Positions 1 through 7,384 are shown, counted from the stretch's first letter. The stretch is 8,125 nt of DNA from SYIM01 sp041182885 (GCA_049423065.1 JBMSQB010000129.1:1-8125); one strand, 5' to 3'. Program-made: numbers and translations. Notes: generated from the letters alone by a model not told the origin.

Positions 1-57
1 AAGGCCGACATTCTTCTCGAGGCGGCGCAGGGTCAGCTCCTCGACCGCTGGCGCTGA
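1..57 (+). CDS. C-terminal end of an upstream gene, possibly a TolC-like outer-membrane factor (partial)
   Basis: From the first base an open frame reads 18 sense codons and ends at TGA 55-57; the predicted C-terminus is ADILLEAAQGQLLDRWR. The frame is supported by its stop codon overlapping the ATG of the next gene by one base (TGATG), as also happens at the next junction. The alternating Leu/Ala/Gln helix resembles the last helix of TolC-family outer-membrane factors, whose final helices often read like AxxLLxAxGxLLxA. A TolC-type channel would also be the expected partner of the downstream adaptors. That is a weak call from a very short piece: the coding frame is fairly secure, the identity is a guess. 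The rest of the gene lies upstream of the window. Confidence 0.5.
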   Translation, partial: KADILLEAAQGQLLDRWR

Positions 58-1238
58 TGGCGTGGCCGATGATCGCGCGCCACCGACGCGTTCGCTGGGC
101 CAGAGCGGGCAGGGCGCTGCTGTTTGGCGTGTGCGTCGGGGCCGTTGCACCGTCCGAGTTTGCGAGCGCTGCTGACCCACCGGCTGCTTCCGCGCCTGCG
201 CCGGCCTTGAATGTCCCTGCTGCTGGTGCGCAGCGGGGTCCGACGCAGTCGCTGCCGGCAGCCAGCCGCCCCGAGCTGCCCAGATTGCCCGAGGCCGCGG
301 CGCCAGCATTTGCAATGCCCTCCGGTGCGCCGGCAGCGGGCACGGCAACCGGCGCCGCCCCGGCCTCGCCACCGGCAGCAGCGGGTGCGCAAGGGGGTGC
401 TGCAGCCATTGGTGGAGGCGTCTCCGCGCCCACGGCGCCGGCGCCTGCCAACGCGTCGGCGGCCGGCATCACCCAGGCGGTTCACGATCTGAAGCTGAGC
501 GTTACCGCGGCGGGGCGGATCGAGGCGCTGTTCGTGAAAGAAGGTGATCGCGTGCGCAAGGGCGATCTGCTGCTTCACATGGACCGGACCCTCGAAGCGC
601 TCGAGGTGAGGCGCCGCGAGGTGATGCTTGAGGACAACGCCCGACTCGATGAATTGCGGGCAAAAGAGCTCACCCTCGCCGAGCAGGTGCGGTCGGCCCG
701 GACGCTGCTCACGACCGGAGGCGTTTCACGCAAGCAGGTCGAAGACGAGGAGCTGACGCTGGGCGCGATCGCGGCCGAACGTAAATCGATCGAATTCGCC
801 AAGCGCCGCGAGCGGGTGGAGCTCGACCTCGCGCGGGAAGCCTACGAGCGCCGTCATCTGCGCTCGCCGATCGACGGCATGGTGACCCGCATCGTGTCGC
901 GCATCGGTGAAAGCGTCGCGCCGCACGAGCCGGTGATGGTGGTGGTGGATGTGCGCACCGTCCGGTTCAGTGGCACGGTGCCCATTGCCGAGGTGTCGCG
1001 GGTGCGTGCCGGCAGTTCGGTGGTGCTGCAATTGGGTCCGGATGCCGAACCGCTCAAGCGCCTCGCCTATGTGGTGTTCGTATCGCCGGTGGCCGACCCG
1101 GCGAGTGGGCTGGTCGATGTCATTGCCGAATTTGACAACGCGGATGGATCGATCCGACCCGGTACCGCAGGCCGGATCCTGGGTACCTCGGCAACATCTG
1201 CGCTACCGCCTGCCGGGGCGAATCGGGGGCGGCGCTGA
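57..1238 (+). CDS. Periplasmic adaptor (HlyD / RND-type membrane fusion protein), secreted
   Basis: Predicted 393-residue periplasmic adaptor linking an inner-membrane machine to an outer-membrane channel. Residues 1-38 look like a Sec signal peptide: an Arg-rich n-region, hydrophobic stretch ALLFGVCVGAVA, and an ASA site with cleavage expected after Ala38. Residues about 39-137 are a Pro/Ala/Gly-rich linker. The folded part follows in the usual adaptor order: first lipoyl half around 148-175 (GRIEALFVKEGDRVRKGD), alpha-helical hairpin about 178-267, second lipoyl half from 268 (LRSPIDGMV), and a beta-barrel/membrane-proximal region about 303-375 (GTVPIAEVSRV, then RPGTAGRI). The start at 57 overlaps the previous stop by one base, which suggests translational coupling; the Shine-Dalgarno signal is poor. 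A second in-frame ATG at 69 would still leave a signal peptide. The family is clear; the transported substrate cannot be told from the sequence. Confidence 0.88.
   Translation: MAWPMIARHRRVRWARAGRALLFGVCVGAVAPSEFASAADPPAASAPAPALNVPAAGAQRGPTQSLPAASRPELPRLPEAAAPAFAMPSGAPAAGTATGAAPASPPAAAGAQGGAAAIGGGVSAPTAPAPANASAAGITQAVHDLKLSVTAAGRIEALFVKEGDRVRKGDLLLHMDRTLEALEVRRREVMLEDNARLDELRAKELTLAEQVRSARTLLTTGGVSRKQVEDEELTLGAIAAERKSIEFAKRRERVELDLAREAYERRHLRSPIDGMVTRIVSRIGESVAPHEPVMVVVDVRTVRFSGTVPIAEVSRVRAGSSVVLQLGPDAEPLKRLAYVVFVSPVADPASGLVDVIAEFDNADGSIRPGTAGRILGTSATSALPPAGANRGRR
171..467 (+). other. Pro/Ala-rich low-complexity linker in the secreted adaptor
   Basis: This stretch encodes about 99 residues dominated by Ala, Pro, Gly, Ser and Thr, lying between the predicted signal-peptide cleavage site and the first lipoyl half-motif. 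No domain is recognisable in it. It is probably disordered in the periplasm and may act as a flexible tether or peptidoglycan-spanning spacer. Most RND-type adaptors go almost directly from signal sequence to lipoyl domain, so the length is notable. Confidence 0.75.
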
Positions 1239-3163
1239 TGCACGCCGAGCAGCACGCGCGCCACGGTGCAGAAGTTCGGCGTGGGTCGGCAAGGCTTGCC
1301 GAGCTCGCGGCATTCGCGGGTGATGCGCAGGCATTCTGGCCCGCTTATCTCGAGGCGGTTGCGCTGGCCTTCGCTGCCCGCCGGGTGTTGCTGCTCGCGC
1401 GCGATGCCGAGCGCGGCTGGCAGCCCAACGCCCAGTGGCCGCAAGGCGCCCCTGACCAGCCGGGTGATGCGCTTCGTATCTTGCGACTGGCCGATGGCGC
1501 GGTCGATGAAACGCCGTGGATAGAGTCGCCGTCGACTGGCGCGTCCGCATCGGCCGAGGTGCCTGCGCCAGCGCCTGCAGTCTCGGCCCGACTGGCCTCG
1601 GATACGCTTCCGGCGGGGCAGGACGCTGTGGTTGTGATCCTGCCGCGACCGCCGATTCCGGGGGCGCAAGCGGTGGATGCGGTCATGCTGGTCGCGCTCG
1701 CCGACCTGGCGGTATCGATTCCGGCGCAGTACGCGCGGATGCGCGCGCTCGCGATCCAGCCCCCGCAGCAGGCGGCAACCGATCCGGCCCATGATGCCGC
1801 GGCGGGCGCCGAGCGCCTGTATGACGTGCTTCAGCTGTCGATCCGTCTGGGCGCAGAAACCCGCTTCATGCGCGCCGCACTCACCTTCGCCAATGAGCTC
1901 GCGGTACGGTTTGGATGCGACCGGGTGGCGCTTGGCTGGGTCAAGACCCGCTATGTGCGTCTTACCGCAGTGAGTCATGTCGAAAAATTTGACCGCCGCG
2001 CCAACGCCTCGCGTGAACTCGAGTCGGCGATGGAAGAGGCGCTCGATCAGAACATCGAGCTGGCCTGGCCAGTCGAGGCCGACTCGCGCACGGTTGTCCG
2101 CGCCCATGAAACCTATGCACGCACGCAGGGCTCGGGCCATCTTGTGTCGATCCCGTTGAAGGTCGATCAGGTTGCGGTGGCTGTGCTCACGCTCGAGCGG
2201 CGCGCCCGCGCCTTTGACGCTCGCGAAATCTGGGAATTGCGCCTGATTGGCGAGGCCAGCGCGCGGCAACTCCTGCATCTGCATGACACCGACCGCTGGC
2301 TCGGTGCACGCGCGCTCGCGCGGCTGGTGGCCTGGCGCGACCTGATGCTGGGCCCGAGCTACACCGCCTGGAAGCTCACCGGCGTGGGGCTGGCGGTGCT
2401 GATTGCGATGCTTGCCATCCTGCCCTGGCCGTATCGCATCGATACGCCCATCGCGCTTCGCAGCAAGGACATTCTCTTCATTCCCGCGCCATTTGACGGC
2501 TATCTGCGCAGCGCCCATATCGAAGTGGGCGATGCGGTCCGAACCGGCACCTTGATGGTGGAGCTCGATACCCGGGAGCTCGTGCTTGAAGAGGCGATGG
2601 CTGCGGCCGACGCCGTGCGTTATGCCCGCGAGGCCGAGAAGGCGCAGGCCGCGCGTCAGTTGGCCGACATGCAGATTGCGCTTGCGCGCCAGCAGCAGTC
2701 GGCCTCCAAGCTCGAGCTGATCCGTCATCAGCTTGCGCATGCGCAGTTGCGCGCGCCGTTTGCGGGCGTGGTGGTCGAGGGTGAGCTCAAGAAAAACCTG
2801 GGCGCGCCGGTCCGCAAGGGCGATCTTCTGGTGAAGCTTGCCCACACCGGTGACACCTATGTCGAGCTCGAGATCGATCAGGCCGATGTCCATGAGGTCT
2901 CGATCGGCATGCGCGGGCAGTTCGCGTTCGTGGGCCGACCCGATCTCAAGTATCCGCTGGTGGTTGAGCGTATCGACCCGGCCTCTGCCATGCGCGAGGG
3001 GCGCAACGTCTATCTGGCGCGTGCCCGTATCGAAGCGGATTTTCAGCCGTGGTGGCGACCCGGCATGGGCGGCAGCGCCCGGCTTGAGGCGGGCGAGCGC
3101 AGCATCATCTGGCTGCTGACCTACCGCACGGTGCGCTACCTGAGGCAGGTGTTCTGGGTATGA
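1238..3163 (+). CDS. Inner-membrane HlyD-type adaptor with cytoplasmic GAF domain
   Basis: Predicted 641-residue protein with a sensory-looking cytoplasmic half fused to a periplasmic adaptor half. Residues 1-193 are poorly conserved; FWPAYLEAVALAFAARRVLLL suggests a degenerate GAF-like fold. Residues about 194-350 read as a GAF domain (LTFANELAVRFGCDRVALG, ELESAMEEALDQ, SIPLKVDQVAVAVLTLERR). One membrane segment spans about 380-396 (LTGVGLAVLIAMLAILPW). After it come the first lipoyl half (IPAPFDGYLRSAHIEVGD, about 415-444), a short Ala/Gln-rich coiled hairpin about 445-503, the second lipoyl half (LRAPFAGVVVEG, about 504-515) and a beta-barrel ending in RPGMGGSARLEAG. Without a cleavable signal, an N-in, C-out topology is expected. 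Its ATG overlaps the preceding stop by one base, so it is likely coupled to the secreted adaptor. The ligand of the GAF domain is unknown; it could instead be a structural docking platform. Confidence 0.87.
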   Translation: MHAEQHARHGAEVRRGSARLAELAAFAGDAQAFWPAYLEAVALAFAARRVLLLARDAERGWQPNAQWPQGAPDQPGDALRILRLADGAVDETPWIESPSTGASASAEVPAPAPAVSARLASDTLPAGQDAVVVILPRPPIPGAQAVDAVMLVALADLAVSIPAQYARMRALAIQPPQQAATDPAHDAAAGAERLYDVLQLSIRLGAETRFMRAALTFANELAVRFGCDRVALGWVKTRYVRLTAVSHVEKFDRRANASRELESAMEEALDQNIELAWPVEADSRTVVRAHETYARTQGSGHLVSIPLKVDQVAVAVLTLERRARAFDAREIWELRLIGEASARQLLHLHDTDRWLGARALARLVAWRDLMLGPSYTAWKLTGVGLAVLIAMLAILPWPYRIDTPIALRSKDILFIPAPFDGYLRSAHIEVGDAVRTGTLMVELDTRELVLEEAMAAADAVRYAREAEKAQAARQLADMQIALARQQQSASKLELIRHQLAHAQLRAPFAGVVVEGELKKNLGAPVRKGDLLVKLAHTGDTYVELEIDQADVHEVSIGMRGQFAFVGRPDLKYPLVVERIDPASAMREGRNVYLARARIEADFQPWWRPGMGGSARLEAGERSIIWLLTYRTVRYLRQVFWV

Positions 3164-3165
3164 GG
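3162..3165 (+). promoter_or_regulatory. Ribosome binding site for the M50 gene
   Basis: GAGG overlaps the TGA stop of the preceding gene and lies 8 bases before the ATG at 3174. It decides the start: the earlier ATG at 3169 runs into a stop after two codons. Ribosomes finishing the GAF adaptor would be well placed to reinitiate here. Confidence 0.6.
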
Positions 3166-3173
3166 CCGATGAA

Positions 3174-5345
3174 ATGAGCGTGGACGATCCCGCCTCCAGA
3201 ACCTTCAGCGACTCGTGGCACCGGGTGGCCAAGGTGCGGGTGGAGTTGCGCTCGAGCGTGCGCGCGCATCGGCAAACCTTCCGCGGCGACACCTGGGTGA
3301 TGTTGCGCGACACGCTGTCGTCAGACTGGTTCCGGGTGAGCGGTGAGGCCTGGGCGTTCGTGAGCCGGCTGTCGCTCGAGCGCACCATCGAAGATGCCTG
3401 GATGCTCACGCTGGAAGCCGACCCCGATACGGCGCTCACGCAGGAAGAGGTGGTGCAGCTCCTTGGGCAACTCAATCTGTCGAACCTGCTCAACTTCGAC
3501 CGCTCGAGCGCGGGCGCGAGCCTCTTCGAGCGCTATCGCAAGCGCCGCCGTCAGGAGACCAAGGCGCTGCTGATGGGGTTTCTCGCCATCAAGATTCCGC
3601 TGATCGATCCCGACCGGATGCTGCAGGCGGCGATGCCGCTCATCCGGTTCCTGTTCGGTCCGTTTGGCGCGGTGCTGTATCTGGCCCTTCTCGCGGTAGC
3701 GGGCAAGACGCTCATCGATTCGGCCGATTCCCTGTTCAGCCAGGGCGCGGGGCTGCTCTCGCCCGGCAACCTGCCGCTGCTTTATGTGGGTTTCATCATC
3801 GCCAAGGTCATTCACGAATTTGGCCATGCGGCGGTCTGCAAGCGCTATGGCGGCGAGGTTCACAAGATGGGCGTGATGCTGCTCATCTTCGCGCCCATGC
3901 CGTATGTGGACGCCACCTCGAGCTGGGGGTTCCGCAGCCGTGGCGAGCGGATGCTCACTGGCGCCGCCGGCGTCATTGCCGAGCTGGGCGTGGCCGCAGT
4001 GGCGGCGCTCCTCTGGGCCAACACCGCGCCTGGTGTGGTCAACGCCATTGCCTACAACGTGATTTTTGTTGCGAGCGTGTCGTCGGTGCTCTTCAATCTC
4101 AATCCGCTGCTGCGCTTTGACGGCTACCACATGCTGGTGGACTTTCTGGATGTGCCGAATCTCTTCCAGCGTTCGCGCGAGCAGCTGCGTTATCTGGGCG
4201 AGCGGTTTTTGCTGGCCTTGCCCAATGGCAAACCTGCCGCGCGCACGCGCACCGAAGCCTGGCTGCTGCCGCTCTATGGCGTGACCAGCATCGTCTACTG
4301 GCTGATGCTGATGGCAACCATCGTGTTCTTCATCGCCGGCGAATACCTCGATCTCGGCGTGGCGCTCGCCTGGATTCTGGGCTTTACCGTGGTGGTGGTG
4401 CCGCTCTGGAAGTTTCTCAAGTTCCTCTCCACCAGTCCTCGACTGCATCACTACCGCGCGCGAACGGTGGCGCTTGCGCTCGTGGTGGCGGCGGTCATCC
4501 TGGTGCCGCTGTCATGGGTGCCGATGCCCGATCGCATCCGCGCCTCCGGTGTGCTGGAGGCAAGCGCCTATCGGCAGCTGAATTCCGAGTCGCCCGGTTT
4601 TCTGGTCGAGCTCATGGCGCTGCCCGGTGCGAGTGTGCGCCGGGGCGAACCGCTGATGCGGCTGGAAAGCCCCGAACTCCTGTTCGATCTGCGTGCGGCG
4701 CTCCTGCAGCGCGAGCAACTGCTGGCGCAGGAGCTGCGCGCCACCTCGCTCTCGGTGGCAGACCTGCTGCCGCTGCGCCATCAGCGTGAGGCGGTGGAAT
4801 CTGTCATCGCCGAACTGGAGCGGCAGCGCGCGGCACTGCTGGTGACCGCGCCCATCGAGGGCATCTGGAGCGCGCCCGACTTCGATACCGGGCTCGGCCG
4901 CTGGGTGGCGCGCGGTGCGCCGCTGGGCGCAATCGTCGATCCCAGCAGCTGGCGGTTCGTTGCGGTGCTGCCGCAAGTCGCCACCCACCTGTTCGACAAT
5001 CGCGTGCATCGGGTGGAGCTGCGACTGCGCGGCCAGGAGCATCTGAATATCGTCGCGCCCGAGGCGAAGATCGTGCCCTTCGAAACCGGCACCTTGCCTT
5101 CGCGTGCGCTCGGATTTGCGGGCGGAGGCGACATCGCGGTGAGCTCGGCCGACCAGAACGGTCTCACGGCGGTCGAGCCGTTTTTCCGCATTCAGGCGCC
5201 GCTTCCGATCGAGGCGCTGGGCGACGGCCTGGGGCTTGCGCACGGCAGGCTCGGCACGATCCGGCTCACGCTCGACGATGCGCCGCTCCTTCTGCAATGG
5301 GAGCGGGGCGTGCGCCAGTTCCTGCAGCGCAGGTTCAGGGTCTAG
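3174..5345 (+). CDS. M50-family (site-2 protease-like) membrane protein with PqqD-like N-terminus and HlyD-like C-terminus
   Basis: Predicted 723-residue polytopic inner-membrane protein. Residues about 24-108 resemble the PqqD-like winged-helix module common in M50 proteins of peptide-export loci (GDTWVMLRDTLSSDWFRVS, then TQEEVVQLLGQLNLSNLL); known PqqD proteins bind leader peptides. The metalloprotease core carries the zinc motif HEFGH at 214-218 in membrane segment 2 and the second M50 motif NPLLRFDGYH at 310-319, with Asp316 the likely third ligand, so the active site looks intact. Likely membrane segments: about 158-177, 199-217, 262-282, 288-308, 366-387, 395-412 and 431-449. After the last one a periplasmic extension carries a lipoyl half-motif near 474-500 (SPGFLVELMALPGASVRRG), a short helical stretch, and its partner TAPIEGIWS at 558-566, followed by a beta-rich tail. 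It could process the exported protein or act as a non-proteolytic membrane platform; the sequence does not decide between these. Confidence 0.9.
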   Translation: MSVDDPASRTFSDSWHRVAKVRVELRSSVRAHRQTFRGDTWVMLRDTLSSDWFRVSGEAWAFVSRLSLERTIEDAWMLTLEADPDTALTQEEVVQLLGQLNLSNLLNFDRSSAGASLFERYRKRRRQETKALLMGFLAIKIPLIDPDRMLQAAMPLIRFLFGPFGAVLYLALLAVAGKTLIDSADSLFSQGAGLLSPGNLPLLYVGFIIAKVIHEFGHAAVCKRYGGEVHKMGVMLLIFAPMPYVDATSSWGFRSRGERMLTGAAGVIAELGVAAVAALLWANTAPGVVNAIAYNVIFVASVSSVLFNLNPLLRFDGYHMLVDFLDVPNLFQRSREQLRYLGERFLLALPNGKPAARTRTEAWLLPLYGVTSIVYWLMLMATIVFFIAGEYLDLGVALAWILGFTVVVVPLWKFLKFLSTSPRLHHYRARTVALALVVAAVILVPLSWVPMPDRIRASGVLEASAYRQLNSESPGFLVELMALPGASVRRGEPLMRLESPELLFDLRAALLQREQLLAQELRATSLSVADLLPLRHQREAVESVIAELERQRAALLVTAPIEGIWSAPDFDTGLGRWVARGAPLGAIVDPSSWRFVAVLPQVATHLFDNRVHRVELRLRGQEHLNIVAPEAKIVPFETGTLPSRALGFAGGGDIAVSSADQNGLTAVEPFFRIQAPLPIEALGDGLGLAHGRLGTIRLTLDDAPLLLQWERGVRQFLQRRFRV
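5337..5340 (+). promoter_or_regulatory. Ribosome binding site for the SecA-like gene
   Basis: AGGG within the last codons of the M50 gene lies 8 bases before the ATG at 5349, while the M50 stop TAG is at 5343-5345. This supports the ATG at 5349 and tight coupling of the two genes. Confidence 0.5.
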
Positions 5346-5348
5346 CCG

Positions 5349-7370
5349 ATGGATGCATCCGCTGCACTCTTGCCGCGCGTTGGTGTTCCGGCCGGGTTCG
5401 TGCCGCCGCCGCTGCCGCTCGCGTCCAAGCTGCCCGAAGGGGCGGATGCGCTTGCCCACGCCACCCATGGCTGGTTTCGCCGCCGCGGCCACCATGCCCG
5501 GCGGTTGCGTCGGGATTCGCTTGCAGTGGCGGCTGCCTGCGCGAGCCTGGCGACGCTCACGAACGAGGCGTTCTGCGAGCGCGTGCTCGCGCTTCGCGAG
5601 GCGGTTCGTCGCGATCCGATCGATGCGGGGGGCGAGCGCATCGCCGCGCTCGCTGCAGTCGGCGAGGCGGCGCACCGTGCGCTTGGCATGCGTCCGTATC
5701 CGGTGCAGTTCATGGGGGCGCTTGCGCTGCACCACGGCTGGCTCGCAGAAATGGCGACCGGCGAGGGCAAGACGCTCACTGCTGCGCTCGCGGCGGTGCT
5801 CGCGGCCTGGAGCGGCGCGCCCTGCCATCTGGTGACCTCCAACGACTATCTTGCGGCGCGCGATGCCGAGGAGATGACGCCGCTTTACGAACGCTGCGGC
5901 GTCTCGGTGGCATCGGTGGTGTCCACCGACAAACCGGACGAGCGCGTGGCCCGCTACGGGGCGGATGTGGTCTATCTCACCGCCAAGGAAATGCTGGCCG
6001 ATTTTCTGCGCGACCAGCTGGCCGCGCGCGCGGGACAGGATCCGCAGCGGCTTGCGTTGAAGCGGTGGCTGGGCACCGCGCCGGAAGACGCGCGCGCATC
6101 GCAGATCCAGATTCGCGGCCTGCATTCGGTGATTGTTGACGAAGCCGACAATGTGTTGATCGATGAAGCGGTCACGCCCCTGATTTTGTCTGCGCCCAGA
6201 AGCGACCTGGGTCTGGCCGATGCGGTGCGGCTGGTGTCCACCATCGCCGATCAGATGGTTGAAGACCGCGACTATGAACAGTTGCGCCGCCAGCGGACCG
6301 TGATGTTGAAAGACGGCGCCCGTGCCGCGCTCACCGCGCGCGCGGGCGAGCTTGGCGTGGTGTGGCGCGCCGAGCCGCGTCGCGAAGAACTGATGCGACA
6401 GGCGCTCACCGTGCGTCACTTCATCCTGAAGGGTCACCAGTATCTGGTTGACGAGGGCAAGGTGGTGCTGCTCGACGAGTTCACCGGCCGCATGACACCT
6501 GGCCGCACGCTCACCGCCGGTCTGCATCAGGCGATCGAAGCGTACGAGGGCGTGGAGATTACCGACCCGAACGAGTCGCTCGGCCAAATGAGCTTTCAGT
6601 CATTCTTTCGCCGAATGCCGCGGCTCGCGGGCACAACCGGCACCGCACGCGAAGCCTCGGCCGAATTCTGGCGGATCTACCGGCTGGGCGTGATCCCCAT
6701 CCCCACGCACCGGCCGCGGCTCACCGTGACAGCGGCTCCCCGGTTGTATGACAGCGCCGGTCGCAAGTGGCAGTCGGTGGTGGCGCAGATCGTGTCGCTT
6801 CACGAGCGGGGCCGGCCTGTGCTGGTGGGCGTTCGAAGCGTTGAATCGAGTGAAACGCTTGCCTCGCTGCTGGCAGCGCGCGCGCTGCCGTTTGAGTTGC
6901 TCAATGCCGTTCGCCATGCCGAGGAAGCGCGCATCATCGCGCGAGCGGGCGAACCCGGGCGCATCACGATTGCAACCAACATGGCAGGCCGGGGCACCGA
7001 TATCCGGCTGGGCGAGGGCGTACCTGCGATGGGTGGCCTGCATGTCATCATCGCCGAGGCCAATGAGTCGGGACGGATCGATCGGCAGCTGGCCGGGCGC
7101 TGTGGGCGGCAGGGCGACCCGGGCAGCGTGTCGATCTATGTCAGCGCCGAGGACGGTCTGGTCAAGCGCTTCCTGTCTCGACCCGCGCGGCTGGTGGTGG
7201 CCACGTGCGCCCGCCTGCGTCTGCCCTTGCGTTCGATCTGGGTACGAGCGCTCATCCGGTTGTCGCAGCGGCGCGCCGAGGCCGACGCGTTTTCGCGCAG
7301 ACGGGGTGTTCTCAAGTCCGACGACTGGCTTGACAACGCCTTGCCGTTTGAGCCGTCCTCGCGGGCCTGA
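5349..7370 (+). CDS. Truncated SecA-like translocase ATPase (accessory, not housekeeping SecA)
   Basis: Predicted 673-residue cytoplasmic or peripheral motor ATPase related to SecA (about 900 residues in E. coli). Ordered motifs: GMRPYPVQFMGA with the Q-motif glutamine at 120; Walker A ATGEGKT at 136-142; VTSNDYLAARDAE; Walker B/DEAD motif VDEADNVLIDEA with Asp264-Glu265; the end of the preprotein-binding region leading into LLDEFTGRMTPGRTLTAGLHQ; SFQSFFRRMPRLAGTTGTA; NBD2 with TNMAGRGTDI at 543-552 and the arginine-finger motif GRCGRQGDPGS around 583-593. ATP-hydrolysis residues all appear present. After NBD2 only a remnant of the scaffold helix remains (SQRRAEADAFSRRRGVLKSDD), then the protein ends. 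The helical wing, the two-helix finger and the C-terminal zinc motif (CxCxSGxxxxxCC/H type) are absent. Three bases separate it from the M50 gene. I infer that it powers export through the neighbouring membrane proteins rather than generic Sec export. Confidence 0.9.
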   Translation: MDASAALLPRVGVPAGFVPPPLPLASKLPEGADALAHATHGWFRRRGHHARRLRRDSLAVAAACASLATLTNEAFCERVLALREAVRRDPIDAGGERIAALAAVGEAAHRALGMRPYPVQFMGALALHHGWLAEMATGEGKTLTAALAAVLAAWSGAPCHLVTSNDYLAARDAEEMTPLYERCGVSVASVVSTDKPDERVARYGADVVYLTAKEMLADFLRDQLAARAGQDPQRLALKRWLGTAPEDARASQIQIRGLHSVIVDEADNVLIDEAVTPLILSAPRSDLGLADAVRLVSTIADQMVEDRDYEQLRRQRTVMLKDGARAALTARAGELGVVWRAEPRREELMRQALTVRHFILKGHQYLVDEGKVVLLDEFTGRMTPGRTLTAGLHQAIEAYEGVEITDPNESLGQMSFQSFFRRMPRLAGTTGTAREASAEFWRIYRLGVIPIPTHRPRLTVTAAPRLYDSAGRKWQSVVAQIVSLHERGRPVLVGVRSVESSETLASLLAARALPFELLNAVRHAEEARIIARAGEPGRITIATNMAGRGTDIRLGEGVPAMGGLHVIIAEANESGRIDRQLAGRCGRQGDPGSVSIYVSAEDGLVKRFLSRPARLVVATCARLRLPLRSIWVRALIRLSQRRAEADAFSRRRGVLKSDDWLDNALPFEPSSRA

Positions 7371-7371
7371 C

Positions 7372-7375
7372 GGAG
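7372..7375 (+). promoter_or_regulatory. Ribosome binding site for the SapC-family gene
   Basis: GGAG follows the TGA of the SecA-like gene directly and lies 9 bases before the ATG at 7385. It is one of the better Shine-Dalgarno matches in the window and supports that start. Confidence 0.6.
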
Positions 7376-7384
7376 CGATCGCCG

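Noticed and set aside
57..180. Tat signal or lipoprotein signal in the secreted adaptor
   Set aside because: The Arg-rich n-region lacks the S-R-R-x-F-L-K pattern, and the cysteine at residue 26 is preceded by Val, which does not fit a lipobox; an ASA signal peptidase I site fits better.
1067..3493. Very long antisense open frame (808 codons, minus strand)
   Set aside because: It lies opposite the adaptor and M50 genes, which have clear domains. Its translation is rich in Arg, His and Gln with no recognisable motif, as expected from a shadow frame in GC-rich DNA with biased third positions.
5297..6139. 280-codon + strand frame overlapping the start of the SecA-like gene
   Set aside because: It is in a different frame from the conserved Walker A region, is rich in Arg, Gly, Ala and Cys, and has no motif; it is a shadow of the SecA-like gene.
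4512..6587. Long antisense open frame (691 codons, minus strand)
   Set aside because: It covers the M50 tail and SecA-like gene in reverse. The Arg/His/Gln-rich product has no domain, and the opposite strand carries conserved zinc-protease and SecA motifs.
5349..7370. Housekeeping secA
   Set aside because: The protein is about 230 residues shorter than E. coli SecA, lacks the helical wing, two-helix finger and zinc tail, and lies in a dedicated export cluster.
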